From: Protopterus annectens
Taxonomy: Eukaryota > Chordata > Ceratodontiformes > Protopteridae
Assembly (NCBI RefSeq): GCF_019279795.1
Contig: NC_056740.1
Coordinates: 232,224,297 to 232,288,296, forward strand
DNA: 64,000 nt
Reading direction: 5' to 3'
Both the position numbers and the translations under genes were made by a program. Position 1 is the stretch's first letter. Every line of letters begins with the position of its first letter. Below are positions 22,045 through 34,721 of the stretch, in pieces. The notes under the pieces were generated by a model, which saw nothing but the letters and a program-made list of their open reading frames with translations, was not told the origin of the DNA and made no database searches.

Positions 22045-22203
22045 TAAGCGGAAGCCAAACTGGAGCACAAGGAGGAAACCCATGCAAACACAAAGAGGAC
22101 ATGTAGACTCCACACAGAAGGCACCCCAGCCAAGAATTGAACTGGAGAACCTCTTACTCTGAGGCGACAATGCTACCTGCTGCACTACTGCGCTGCCCAA
22201 ATT
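22045..22203 (-). mobile_element. tRNA-derived SINE, family B
   Basis: On the minus strand: 'gcagcaggtagcattgtcgcctc' (A-box region), 'agttcaattcttggctgg' (B-box region), then 'ccttctgtgtggagtctacatgt' and 'tttgcatgggtttcctcc'. The same layout occurs at 56,150-56,400 and, decayed, at 26,595-26,760. This is the widespread fish and sarcopterygian SINE architecture with 'gtgtggagtttgcatgt' after the tRNA head. Confidence 0.75.
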
Positions 22204-22694
22204 AGTTGATCCTCAGATATAAATTGAAGGTGCCATAGTAGTAGCAACAAAATATAGAGCATTCTGTTAAAATAAAGATAAGATAATACAGCATTCACAC
22301 ACACTCTCATATTACAGTATTCCTTTCCACACCAGTACACATTTTTGACTAATATAAAAAACAATCTGTTACATAACGTTGTTCCTGTATCTTGAAAACT
22401 TTCACATCACTGCAATTTATAAATGTCATAGAAAAGCTTTCTAACAAATTACAGGTCTTTTAGTATGGCTTCTATAGTCAACAAATACTTATGAAGATTT
22501 ATTCTTTCTTTGACACCACAGAACTAAATAGTCAGGCACCTGGTGGTAACCACAATGGATTTCTCCTAGACATTCCAGTCTGACAACTATAACAGAGTTA
22601 TTTGAATAAATAAATGAAGTCTTAGACAAAAACTAAATCCAGTCACATGCACTTTATTTAGATTATCAAATGCTTTTTATTCAATCCCACACCA

Positions 22695-22696
<2 letters not shown>

Positions 22697-22780
<84 letters not shown>

Positions 22781-22790
22781 ATATATAAAA
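22697..22790. repeat. (AT)n microsatellite
   Basis: About 76 bp of perfect AT followed by a short GT/AT transition. Confidence 0.95.
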
Positions 22791-25700
22791 CCCTTACACA
22801 TCATAATGATAATCTATGTATTTAAAATTCTTTAGCAAACTGGCTAAAGGACCAGATGTGGAGAGTATGCAGAGATGGATGTAAGTCGGAGCAAACAAAG
22901 ATATTGAGCATGGTCCCAATAAGTCTTAGTAGTGAGCCTGGTCTTATTTTTTTAATGTTCCTTCATGCATGTCAGTGAGTACATCTAGATAACTAAATTT
23001 GTTGATGGCTGTAAACTTATTTATATTCAGTATAAAAATCAACATTTGGAGAACATGCTAGACAAATATCACTGTGGTGTTGTAAATATGCAGTCTATGA
23101 TTCAAAGCAGATGTGTGTTGATTATAAATGTTAATTCCAACTTGGTTCCTTACCCAGTCACATTATACTATATAAAGGCACCATATGATGCTAAAAGAGA
23201 TTAAATACTTGTAAATTTTGGGAGAAGCTGAAGACTAGCATTTTATTTAAGGGAAAAATAAACAATTTCAAAGTTTTCCTGAGAAAGCTAAGTTGAACAG
23301 CCTCTGTCACAGAATAGACTGCTCTGTGAGAAAATTCAATTTATTGCTTTGTGTAGCATGTGCATATGGGGTTGGGAGGGTGGCCTAATGGTTACGGTGT
23401 TTGCCTTACAAACACAAGGTGTAGGGTTTGTGTCTCATAAGGGATAATTGGCTAGGTTTAAAATGGCTCGCAAGGGCAGTTAGCTTAGTACTAATCTATG
23501 AACATATATATGTCAGTGTGTTGTTTTGTTGTAATTTTCCACTTTAAAATTGCTTTTCCTTGGTTAACAAAAGTTCTGTGTTAGGGAAGGAAACAAAACT
23601 TGTGTCTATTTTGATAGATTGTAAGAATTAGAGGATTTTAATTGTTTGTAAGCTGTGTAAAGAGCTGCAGACTTTTTATTTAAGTGGAAATAAAACATTT
23701 TAAATTTACCGCAGAATAGACTGTACTTTGAGAAAAGCCCATCTAGCTGCCTGTTACTGTTGAAGCTGTCAATCTTAAACCCAGTAGCTCTGAAGATGCC
23801 CACTCCTTATATTATCTTGACTTCACAGTTTCACTACATTATTGTTTCATTTGCTATTACTGATAACAAAGATAGCATTTCATAAAGGCACTCCCCTTTA
23901 ACTAATTAAAATTAATTTCCATTTCACTATGCTCCCCGGACTTAGACTATTGACTATCTATAGATAACTAGAGGTTTAACTAACATTCTCAGACAAACAG
24001 GTTTCATTGCAATTAAACCTGGTGTACTATACAACGTAGGGTGCTAGTCTGCACCATACCTATCTATATTTGCTATTTTCACTGAGCTGCCAAATGTTTG
24101 CATGTAGTCACAAAAATGTTAAAGAGTGTAACCTTTCTATAGTTTTTTAACACAACACAACATAATACTACTTCTGTATCCTAACTCTACATCTTTCTCT
24201 CCCTGATAAAAAAAAAATGCAGCGATTAACCTGACCTTTTCACAGTCAACAAAAGCTTAAATTCCTCAGTGATCTTAGGGAAGTGTAGTTCCATGACCAG
24301 CGCTATAGTTTTGTGCCCTCCTGGTCTGTATAACCGATAAGCATAGAGCTAGCTTAATGACAGTATGTAAAATGTAATACTGTTTCTTTAAAGATAGCAA
24401 CAAGTTAATATGTAGCAATCTAATAAGTCACAACCACCATTAAAAGAAAAGAACAGCTTGTAAACTGTCAGTCTGCTCTGTGCCCCCTATAAGTTGGTTC
24501 CTGAGGCAACAACCTCCTCCACCCCACCTTGGCTACAGCACTGTCCTGATGACAATGATATCTTCATAACTTGCAATCTAGATAGGTTCTTAGCAGCTGC
24601 CTGTTTAAATATAGAGACAAAACTTCCTATTTTTCCACTGGTGACTGTCTCCTCCTAGGTATCTCAATATTCCAGTAGGTTACTTGCTGCTGTCTTACAT
24701 TACTTACTTTCACTTAGGTCTACAGATATGGATACCCTATTCCTAATTTCTAATTTTCTCAGTGTTTCCCCCTCTGGTTGTGTACTTGTTTTCTGGAGTT
24801 TTTGTTCCTTAAATGTTTTATTTTGCATTTTTCCTATTAAATACAAACTGCCATCCCATAAACCAGTCAGAAAAGTTTCCTAAGTTTCTTTTCATGAATT
24901 CTACAAGTTCTTGTTTTTTCCTCGTATGCCAGTCCTACCAAATGGTTCCACTACCTTTGCCCATTTATTGGCTGATTTGTTCCATCAGAGGTGAGAGCCA
25001 TGCATCCCCAAGCTAGCCAAACACCCTACAAACTATTTGTTCTTGTCTGAAGTGTGTAATTACTGCATTCTGCACAATAATAGTCAGGTGGTAGGGAATG
25101 GGCCAACTTCTGGGTATGATGGAGCTAGCTGCCCTCCCCCTTGGAGTTACCCCAATCCCTACAGCTGCTCTTTGAATTGCACTAGCTTTTGCCCATCTGT
25201 GGGCTGCATACTTCCACTCACTGAGTTCTTCAACCAGTGCACCTGCAGCAGCAGTATATGTGTACTAGACCCATGTTATGTAGGTGTAGCATGTAGTGCT
25301 TCCTCTAGGTGTCACTTAAGAAGTGAGCCAGAGATATTCCCCCCACAGGATGGGTGAGCCTGCAGTAGTCTCTCACTCCCATCTTTCTTGTGCCATCTCT
25401 TCCAGTACTTGAGACACTAATTAAACTAAGGTCATAGTTAAGGCTTCATCCTTCTATCTGAAAAAGTAGGGGTATGTTTATATGCATCATCACTATTTCA
25501 CAACTTTGCAGTATCAGCAGAAAATATTCCTTCCAGGTGTTCTGCCTTGCCATTTACAAAGACCTAGAGGAGAATCAGGTCAGTACTGATACCGGTGGTA
25601 CCATTTATCTTTATCTTTTATCTGAGTGAACTGTGTTTACAGTTCCCTTCTATTTTTTATTGTATAGTAAATATTCTTTTGACTCAATAACCCTAGGACC

Positions 25701-26590
25701 CACTTTTATAATTTGTTTATCATCCTATCATGTGTCACCAGACCCCTGCCTGTCACTAATTTTGCCTGAACACCCTGGTCAGTCAATCAATAATCTATGT
25801 TTGATTTTAGTGGTTTGACCTGCCTTATTCATTGTTTATATCCATTTTTTTAGCTAGGATGTCCAGCTGGGCAATGCCCATTTTCAATGGAGGTTCAAGG
25901 TAGAAAAGTTCTACCTTTTAAACATCAGTTAGTGAAATTAATATCTTGATAGTTACCAATGAGTGATATACTTACAGAGGGATTCTTTACGTCTCTCACA
26001 TCTGATAATATTTTCCCCAGTTCTGCTCTTACTATTTGGAGCACCCCCACCCTTCAGATTATGAAACTCTCAAGTCAAAAGTCCCTTTGGATTAAACTCT
26101 TTGCAGGCCTTGTTAGTATCTCTCCAATAAACAGAAAGGCAGTGACAACATTTCACTTATTTTTCTTTCATTTTTATTTTATTTCTGCAGCATATATGTT
26201 TGATTCAACTGACGACTGATCATACTTTTTTTTTTTCTGAAGGTACACCATCTCACGGTCTCACCGTCCTACCCTCATCTACCAAATAATTATCTTCCTT
26301 ATAAATAAGTCCTTTACAGACTGACATTGTTAGTCTTCCACTCTAAGTAATGGAGCATGACCACAGCCTAGTCAGCATGTGACTATGCCACCTCTTTTTC
26401 CTCTCAAACTGACACATATTATTATCAGCCTTACTTATAAACTTTTAACTAACTGTTCTGATAGCATTTGCACTAGAACATTAACTATTCAACAGTCCTT
26501 CCTTTATATGTACACTTAAAAGTTGTAGTAACATTATGTTTAGGTTTTTTTTTGTGCCTATATCTTGTAACTATCTTCCAAAGAATATCT
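22791..26590. other. Unannotated AT-rich DNA with one SINE
   Basis: Apart from the SINE at 23,370-23,510, no coding region, RNA gene or repeat boundary could be supported. The short open frames in the interval lack domains. Confidence 0.4.
23370..23510 (+). mobile_element. tRNA-derived SINE, family A
   Basis: Head 'gggtggcctaatggttacgg' (A box) and 'gtagggtttgtgtctca' (decayed B box), followed by the family-A body 'ggataattggctaggttt' and 'ggctcgcaagggcagttagcttagtac'. Compare 6,600-6,790 and 28,195-28,325. Confidence 0.68.
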
Positions 26591-26594
26591 TTTA

Positions 26595-26760
26595 TAGGTG
26601 CTACAGTTGTGCAGCAGTTAGCAATCCTGCCTCACACTGCTTGATTCTTCAATTCGATTCTCAACTGTGTGCATATTTTAGGTGTAGCTCACATGTCCTC
26701 TTTATGTCTTCTTGTGTTTTCTCAATTGTTGTAATTTCTCCATTATCTCAAATGCATGTT
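26595..26760 (+). mobile_element. Decayed family-B SINE
   Basis: 'gtgctacagttgtgcagcagttagcaatcctgcctcac' and 'tcaattcgattctcaactgtg', then 'agctcacatgtcctctttatgtcttcttgtgttttctc', parallel the copies at 22,045-22,203 (minus) and 56,150-56,400, with many substitutions. Confidence 0.55.
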
Positions 26761-28190
26761 TGATGTTAAATTGTTGCTATTTCAACATGCCTGTGGGTAT
26801 GTGTTCTGTGTGCATGTGAGTGCATGTATGCCCAGAGAAGGACTGCTTTCCCATCCAGAATTAGTTTGTGCTTTATTGTTCATTGTTTGCTATGACAGGC
26901 TCCAACTTCAACGCTACTCCGAATAGGAAAAAGCCAGCACTCAGAAATATTATCACCACGTGGCCTTCCTGCATATGGTCGCTGTCAAGCTACACAACTT
27001 ATCTTATGTTTGTATACATGGCTTTATTGTTCTTATTGTAGTTCTCATCACATATGTCATTAGACCTCATCCCCTCTGTCATAATCACATTCTTCTATCA
27101 TTCTAGCCCTTGTGTGATTAACTTCTTGTACTCTTTACTGCCTTTGTATCATAGCCTCCTGTTTAATTTCATCATACTTTACTTCCTGTAGCTGCTCTTT
27201 CCTTACAACATATCTCTTAATCTTTCAGTTAACTTTGTGTTTGTGTATGCAACTTCCTTCCTTATTTAACTGCACATAAGGTCTGCACAGTTTTGAGACT
27301 GATTATGGAGATTATTGAAAACTTGAGCACATGTTGCACCTAATCTGTAAAGATTCATTATTCTGTTCTTTATTTTCACCTCAACTATTTCCAATTTATA
27401 CATGCTAGTAAAGTCTTTGAACACAAAATATGCCTAAACATTGCCCTTATTATATAAATGACTTTGTTTCTATGAACCCTGAATTTGTAATTTGAACATT
27501 AATATTTGCATATCATGCCATGTCTGCCTTTAACCTGAGATTTAGCTAAAATGTTTCCTGGGAGCAGTTCATTTACCTGGTTATCAAAAAAAAATTCACA
27601 ATCCACCATATACACAAAACAAATATGTATACTGTTGCAAATACAGAATGAGTATGGGGGCTAACACTCACACCCATAGCACACACATATTCATAATTCA
27701 CTCAGCAATACGTAGACAAGTACATTATACACAGACAATTATAGGCATGTGTAAGCAATATAGACTCTATGCTGCTTTGGACCTGTGCAGTGCTGAGTTC
27801 TAGCTATTCGAAAATTCTTCTTTTCAACACTGGTTTCATATTCTTTTATAATTTAGATCAGAAATGACAGAATGACACAGTCCAGCATTTATCTAGCTTC
27901 CACTGTTTGGAGGGAATCACACATGCCAACTTTCAGTCTTCTGAACTTTTTTCTTTCTGATTTCCAAAAAACTTAGTGAATGGAATTGTCATTTCTGCTC
28001 TCATCTCCAAGAACACTAAGTGAGAACTTCTATCAAGCCTTAGTATCTTGCACAAATTCAGTTTCTGGGGTTCTTTCTGGAGCCTTTCACCTGAGAAAAA
28101 CTAGAATAAAGCCTCTTGCTAATTTTGATTACTTACTGAAGATAGTTAATCTCTCTTCCCTTCTTTTGTACTTATTGGGGAAAAGAGCTT
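26761..28190. other. Unannotated DNA
   Basis: Nothing recognisable. The open frame at 27,980-28,201 has no domain. Confidence 0.4.
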
Positions 28191-28194
28191 TGCA

Positions 28195-28325
28195 TGGGTA
28201 AGTACTAGGGTGACTGCCCCTGTGGGTCATTTGAAGCCTAGTCAATTTCCTTCAAAGGTAAGAATTAAACCTTGCACTTTATTTCTGTGAGGTAAACACC
28301 TTAACCATTATGCCAACTCCTAACC
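28195..28325 (-). mobile_element. tRNA-derived SINE, family A
   Basis: On the minus strand: 'taggagttggcataatggttaaggtgtttacctcac' (A box), 'gcaaggtttaattcttacc' (B box), then 'ggaaattgactaggcttcaaatg', matching the bodies of the other two family-A copies. Confidence 0.7.
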
Positions 28326-30110
28326 AATCCTGTTTGTTATCTTCCTTTTCTGCCTACCCCCATCCATTGTATTTCTTTTTACTATTTCTACATGTTCTCT
28401 CACTGTTCCCTTATATAACTCATTACAGCCGAGTGACACCTCCAGATGCTTGTGCAATTACATCCTACTGATGTCTCTAGGTGTCAAATATTGCTTATTC
28501 ATATTTGCATTAATAATTCTAAAACCAGTCTGCATACAAAGTATTAAAATGCTGTGTCTTAAATCTTGCATAATGGAAAATACAATTGTACTGATATGTG
28601 ACCTCTGAATAGTGCAGGTAGAGAGATATTAATTGTTGTTCATATAACATTTATTTATATTGTCATAAATTTAATACTCTTATAAATATTTCAACAACCA
28701 AGTAGCATAGACAGAACTTCTTCACTTCATATGAAAGCACTTGGCTGAATGAACAACATGCTGATGTCAAAATGTGTGTAACTCAAGAGATTGCTGAGAT
28801 ATTGTAAGCTGTTTACAAAATATTACAAAGTTAATAGTTGCTGTGTTTACTGTTTAAGACCTAGAACATAAAACAACACAATTATAAACATAGTTTGTGC
28901 TGAAGAGTTTGAAATTTACACTTTTTAGTAACCACTATGGTTCCAAAGCTATGAACATATGCTTGAAATGTGAGGACATAATTGTATTCAATCAAAAAAC
29001 TTTGGCTCCGTCCATTGTTAGTTAAAAGTCCAAACTTCAAAAGCTCCATTGGCGGGAATGAGATAAATGCAAATGATTTATTTCCCTATATACAGAACAG
29101 CATATCTCTTTTGATAGTTTGTGTCTTTGCAATTTGGACTTTGTTTTCTGCCTTCTACAAAAGTTTGGATTGTTCTCTGGCCTCTTTCTGCTATGTGTAC
29201 TATGTTTCTAATGCTTTCTGAGTGCTGTATCTGTATTCCTAACTTTTGTTGTCATCTCATTTGAAAACTACATTTTTTTTCTTTTCTTTTGATTTGCATA
29301 AACTAAATCTCTGCATAAGGCACTATTACATTGTCAAAGATTGCTGTTGCATTTAAAATGCATGACCTGACAACTGCATATAAATCAGGACAACAGACGC
29401 ATATTTCAGATGCATTGTGCAGAGTTTTATTTGGCACAAAAGTTATGAAGAACTGATGAATCATAAATTAGAAATGACTTAGAAATGATGCCCTTCACTG
29501 CCTACATGTGTCTGAAAAAAGAAAAGAAAATGTAAAGTGTACACAATCAGATACAAAAACACAGTTGCTGAAAGTCATTATGATGGCAGGATGGCTGAAT
29601 GGTAACCAAAAGTTCCAATGTAAATCTAGAGATGCTATGTATTTCATGATGAAATTAGCTATGTGTAAGGTCTGTTTTTCAAAATTAATAGACAGGTGGC
29701 TTGAAAAAATATAAGAAGCACCTAGTGGAATTGTGAATTGTAAGGAGAGTGCATGGAATGTGATGTTTTGGCCAGGTATCGCTCATCAGATAAAGATTAG
29801 AGGTCGAGGCATAAGTGCATTTAGTATGTCAAGTGGGTATACACCTCCACACAGTTTTCTGCCATCACAGTAAACTGTTCAGATGCGTCCATATGGTTCT
29901 CCAGTGTATCTTTATTGTAGTAGCAGACAGTGGTTGTAACAGTTCTGAAAATCATCCATAGATATTGTAGCGGCCAAGTAATCCACATAATCCAGTTGGG
30001 CTCAGCTTGAAAACAATTAATGGAGTTACTTTTTGGGCTCACCCCTAGCAAGATGTAAGATGGGAGGGACAGGCGTGATAGTAGTCAAGTGGCAGACAGA
30101 AGAAGAGCAG
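28326..30110. other. Unannotated DNA
   Basis: No gene or recognisable repeat. The right part may be the 5' region of the LINE that becomes recognisable at about 30,115, but I cannot show this. Confidence 0.4.
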
Positions 30111-30114
30111 GTTA

Positions 30115-33090
30115 AAATGGACTAATCCCTGGCAAAAGAAATTGGCTTTGGGGATGTAAAATATCACCTCATTAATGGAAAGTATGAAAAGTGTTTAGGG
30201 GTCTGAGTAGTATAGCTGGTCTTACCTCTAGTGACAAAAGTTGTTCTAGGGCCAAACTTCTTGACTGAAGATGATGTCTCTCCTACTATTGTGCTGAGAC
30301 TTGGGAAAGACCAAGAGCAGATGTGGAGACAATCACAAACCCCTGTCTGAATACCAAATAGATGGACTTTGTACCATTAGATGAAAGGACCACTTCAATG
30401 TCATTGTAAGCTGCAGAAAGAAAGACAATCTGCTCTTTCCAGTTACTTAGATAGTAGTAGTTTAGCTTATTCACTTTTTTGAAGAATAAGGGAGTGGTGC
30501 TTGATAAAATGACATATACTGACTCTTGTAATTCTACTGCAGGACTTCAGAAATCAATTGGAGAATGATGGAGTTACCAAAATGTGGTGTGACTGGGAGG
30601 AACACCATACATGATAAGAAACTGTCTGGTAAACTGATATTGGGCTTCTGTGCTAGTCATGGATGGTCCATAATAAACATCATATACAAATATACAGCTA
30701 TTCACAGATACACTTTGTATTAGAGCACCTTGGGGCAAAGGTCAATGACTGACCCTGCAGTCATGCTGTCAGATGTGAAGCTATGTATTCTGGACACTTA
30801 ATTCAAAACAGATGTTGAATGGTCAGCTGATCATATAGTGGTGAGTTGGGTTAGATGCCCAGAATATTAGTTTAACAGACACAGGAGACTCAAATAAATT
30901 GTCAGGGTGTTCTGACAATACATAGAAAGTGGTTTAGTGTGGAATGATTTCAACATACACCTTTGAAAGTACTTCTTCCATTGACCAGATGAACATAGGG
31001 ACATATAATTAGAATAGATCCTGTTTAAGACCTCAGCAGCTGAGGTAGCTGTGACCTAAAGTTATTGGTGTTTGTCATGGCAATAACCCACTGAGGACAC
31101 AGTTAACAAATGAATAAATTAAGGACTTACTGGTTGGCACCATCTGTGAGGGAGGTCATCAGGTTAAAGAATGTGTCATTTCACATTATTAAGAGTCCCT
31201 CCATGTAGTGCTAGTGAGGTGGTGAGGGTAGAGGTCTACAGCTATAACTGATAAGTACACACATGCCAGGAGAAAACCAACTGCAGCTGTCATCAAAACA
31301 AAGAGCTATGTAGAGGTTTAGTAAAGTCATGACAGTTGATTTTCAGTTGGTCTTAAAGAGGTTCTGGCAAACCATCTGATGGCTTGGAGGGGAATAAAGC
31401 TGCCCAGGTAGCTTTCTGTAAGGGTGGAGAAATAAACACCTTGACTGGGGAACAGTGTCAGGTGGTTGAGGAATATCTTGAGGAACACCAAAACACAGTA
31501 GTACACAGTACACATACACTCCCTTGAGGAGGTAGTACCATTAGCTTCTTTTGGATTGGGATTGAAATGGATTGAGTTGATTTCTGTAGATAATATAATT
31601 GCAGTAATTACACACTTTTACAGCAGGAAGGCAACGTATGTGGAAAACATCTTCTGGAAGTGCTGAATGTATTGGATACTGTTGAGAGGCCAGTTACCAT
31701 GTATTTGCAGTTATTAGAGAAGCTGGAGATAGTACTTCCAGATTTGTAAACTGGGGTGGTGGTCCCCTTTTAAAAACAGGGGACTAAAAGTGCGTTCCAG
31801 TTATAGAGATATCATGGACCTCATCCTCCAAAGGGAATGACTGTGCCAGGGTGCTAGAAATGAGACTTCATCCAACAAGTGAACCTTCAGTTTAAGAGCA
31901 GTATTTATAGTAAGGATGCAAGATGGCAGCACATTATGCGGCAGCGGCCTCTTCGGCTCTCATTATTCATCTCATGTTCTTGTGGAAGTTGTCAGTATGT
32001 GTCTGTTTTTGTTGCAGTCACTTGTTGGTCGGGTGTGGAGTGGGAACATCTGTGTTGTCATTGGATCAGCTGGATTGGTAGACCATTCAGACTAGCTTGG
32101 GTGGCTGGAGTGGCTAGAGTGGTTGGTCAGTTGTGACTGTTCGGGCCTACATGTAGAGAGGTGCACCAAGTTGAGCAAATGGTGGAGACCCAAGTGTTGG
32201 AGGGTGTCAGATAGTGGCAGATGGGGTTGTGTTTAATCTGGCTATGATTTTGACATAGGAACTGGACCATTGCTGGTGTGGAGATGAGGTTGGTGGTAGA
32301 GTGGATGATGGACTGAGATCATGGAGGACGTTGAAGTCTGTGATCATTGATCTGGATGATGGTAGTTGGTGGAGACCTGATTGCTGGATGTGTGCCATTT
32401 GGGTTTTTGATTTGCAGTTTTCTGTTGGGTCAATGGATGGAACTGGACTGAGATTTGCCAGTATGATATGGAGCTTTGGTTGGCCTGGACTCTGTGTCGT
32501 GTGTGTATATTGTTTATGTGCTTATGTTTTTTTTTTTTTTTTTATGGTTCTGTGTTATGTGTATCTATGAGCTTAAAGAAATGTAATTTCATTCAGTTTT
32601 GCACTTTGTGGTTGTATGGTCTGAATGACAATTTTACTTCACTTGACTTGACTTGAGTATTTTAGAGTCTTTCCTGGCCATGTAAACAATGGATGAGCTA
32701 TTTCTTCTTGTATGAATATTGGGGGGTGAGGTCTTGGAAATTCACCAGTCTGATCCACATGTATTTGTGGACCTAGCAAGGGCATATGATTGTGTATCAT
32801 GGGCACCTTATGACAGTTGCTAGATCAGTATGAGGCCTCAGGGCCATTGCTGACTGCCAGCCAGTTTATGTATTTGTGGAGGAGGAGTCATGTCCTCATT
32901 ATGAGTATAAGGTGAATATATTCCAAAGGGACTTAGAACTCCACCAAGTGTGTGTCTTGTCTCCCCTCATGTGCATTGCATTCATGGACAGGATTTCAAG
33001 ACACAGTCAAGGTTCAGACATTATTCAGTTAGAGGCATGCAGTCTGCATTTTTATTATTTGTAGATGATGTTGTCCCATGCAGACATATA
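30115..33090 (+). pseudogene. Decayed LINE ORF2: endonuclease plus RT
   Basis: Matched at nucleotide level, from family knowledge, to a LINE type common in fish. The endonuclease start is near 30,125 ('gaaattggctttggggatgtaaaatatcacctc'). The 'GFCA..HGWS..NT' region is near 30,635 ('gggcttctgtgctagtcatggatggtcca'). The endonuclease end has 'ctgatcatatagtggtgagttgg' near 30,830. RT begins near 31,355 ('aaagaggttctggcaaaccatc'), with 'gtggtggtccccttttaaaaacaggggac' near 31,755. After a nested insert, 'FVDLARAYDCVS' lies near 32,770 and 'FMDRISRHSQG' and 'LFVDDVV' (FADD-type catalytic box) at about 32,980-33,075. Stops and shifts are frequent. The clade is RTE/Rex-like but not certain. Confidence 0.75.
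31911..32655 (+). mobile_element. Retroposon nested in the LINE
   Basis: It splits the RT frame of the surrounding LINE between 'caagtgaaccttcagtttaag' and 'gagtctttcctggccatg'. The left end, 'gcaagatggcagcacattatgcgg', resembles a LINE 5' untranslated start. The right end, 'ggtctgaatgacaattttacttc' then an (ACTTG)n tail, resembles a LINE 3' end. A flanking imperfect duplication AGTATTTATAG / AGTATTTTAGAG (31,900-31,910; 32,656-32,667) supports insertion. At 745 bp with no coding capacity, it looks like a short internally deleted LINE derivative. Confidence 0.65.
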
Positions 33091-33654
33091 TCAATTTAAA
33101 TGTCTGTAAGCATGTATATTTTTCCATTTTGTATGATTCGATGAACTAAATTTAAATCAGAGTTAATAAATTCTGTACTTGCTAGCTTTTTATTAAAGAT
33201 AAGATGAAGAAAAGGAAAAGGGGAGAGGGAATAAAAATCTTGAAGAGATTAAATAAGAATATGTTGGTTTGGTTGAACTGTACACTGAGAGGAGGCATCT
33301 ACCATTGCTTCCATACTATTTAAGATGAAATTGCTACTATTTTTTACAACAGGAACTATATCCAAGGATAGCCTTTGTTTATATTGTTCTGTTGTGAGGA
33401 AACTTCCACCCATCCTGCTACCATTAAGTATTGCTCCCTTATTCAGACCATCTAAGTTCCATATGACTGACAAGTAAACTACCTTCTGTTCATACCTTCA
33501 TTGCTGGAACCTATCAGCTTTTCCTTTGTTGAGTAACACAAACTATTTGGCAGTGAGTAGCATTCCAAAGAACTCCATGACTGAAAGAAAGGTCATAGTG
33601 CAAACAGATTCTTTAAAAAAGATGAGCTGTTTTGGAAACAGGGTTTTGTATTAA
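33091..33654. other. Unannotated DNA
   Basis: AT-rich, no recognisable gene or element. Confidence 0.4.
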
Positions 33655-34356
33655 TGGATAGTTATAGAATGTATGACTATGTGTCTAACTACTGAGAGTT
33701 ACATCTCCATCAAAAGGAGAATTAGCTGGGGGTGTGTTAGTAAGTTTGTGTGGAACTGAGAAAATTTTATGCAAAACATTCCTTGTAAGACTTCAGTTTG
33801 GAGATGTATTCTGACAAGTAAATTAATGAACTTGTATTTTACCCATCAAATTGTGTGCCTATTTCTTGTTCCTTCATATCTTTCCAAAATCTGCAGAGGA
33901 ATTGCTGAAAGAGAGTTTGAGTTGTGCTAACAGGGACAGACAGACAGGAGTACGGCTGAAATTTGGCATGTTGCATTTGTAAAATCAGTTACAAAACGTA
34001 ACTACTATCTACAAAAATTTGATATTGTCTACTGCTTAGTCATGTTATTATATCTATAATTATAATTTTCTGCTTCAGTCATGGACTGTAACACTAATAT
34101 CACATCTGAGAACTTACTAAACTTTACATCTTTGTGTGATATTTCCTGTATATTTAATTTTAATGGATTTCATTATTGTGCACATATTTCTTTAGAACGT
34201 GTTTAAAATTTGTTATACTGTACAACTACTATTTCTTGGAGCTTTTCACCCTGAGCCTCTGCTGAAAAGGACACTGTACCCAGTTGGACTTTCCCAGTAA
34301 ACAAAAACAAGCAAACAAATAAATAGTGAGTATTTCTTGTACATATGTGCTTCTTG
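33655..34356. repeat. 0.7-kb tandem duplication, unit 1 (intact)
   Basis: Runs from 'gatagttatagaatgtatgac' to just before the second 'gatagttacagaatgtatgac'. It ends with an L2-type LINE tail ('gctgaaaaggacactgtacccagttgg' then 'aaacaaataaatag', 34,260-34,327). Unit 2 is 34,357-34,721 continued at 62,517-62,825. The intact sequence 'tttgatattgtctactgcttag' at 34,018-34,039 is the uninterrupted equivalent of the giant transposon's insertion site. Confidence 0.88.
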
Positions 34357-34721
34357 ATAGTTACAGAATGTATGACCATGTATCTAGCTACCAAGTGTTA
34401 CCATCTCCATCAGAATTAGAGTTAGCTGGGGACTTGTTAGTGAGATTGTGTTGAGCTGAGAAAATTTTATGTAAAACGTTCATTGTAAGACTTCAGCTTG
34501 GAGAAGTATTCTGACAAGCAAATTAAAGAACTTCTGTTGTACCCACCATACTCTTTATATGTATTTCTTGTTTCTTTATAGAGTTCCAAAATTTGCAGAG
34601 GATTTGCTGGATGAGAGTTTGAGTTGTGTTAGCAGAGACAGAGAGAAAGATAGGAGTTTGGTTTATTGCATTTATAAAATCAGTTATAAAACATAACTAT
34701 TATCTACCAAATTTTGATATT
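34357..34721. repeat. Tandem duplication unit 2, left part (interrupted)
   Basis: Aligns to 33,655-34,026, including 'gagaaaattttatg', 'gagagtttgagttgtg' and 'aaaatcagttataaaacataact'. It stops at 'tttgatatt', exactly where the CCCCCGGATT end of the 27.8-kb element begins. Confidence 0.9.
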
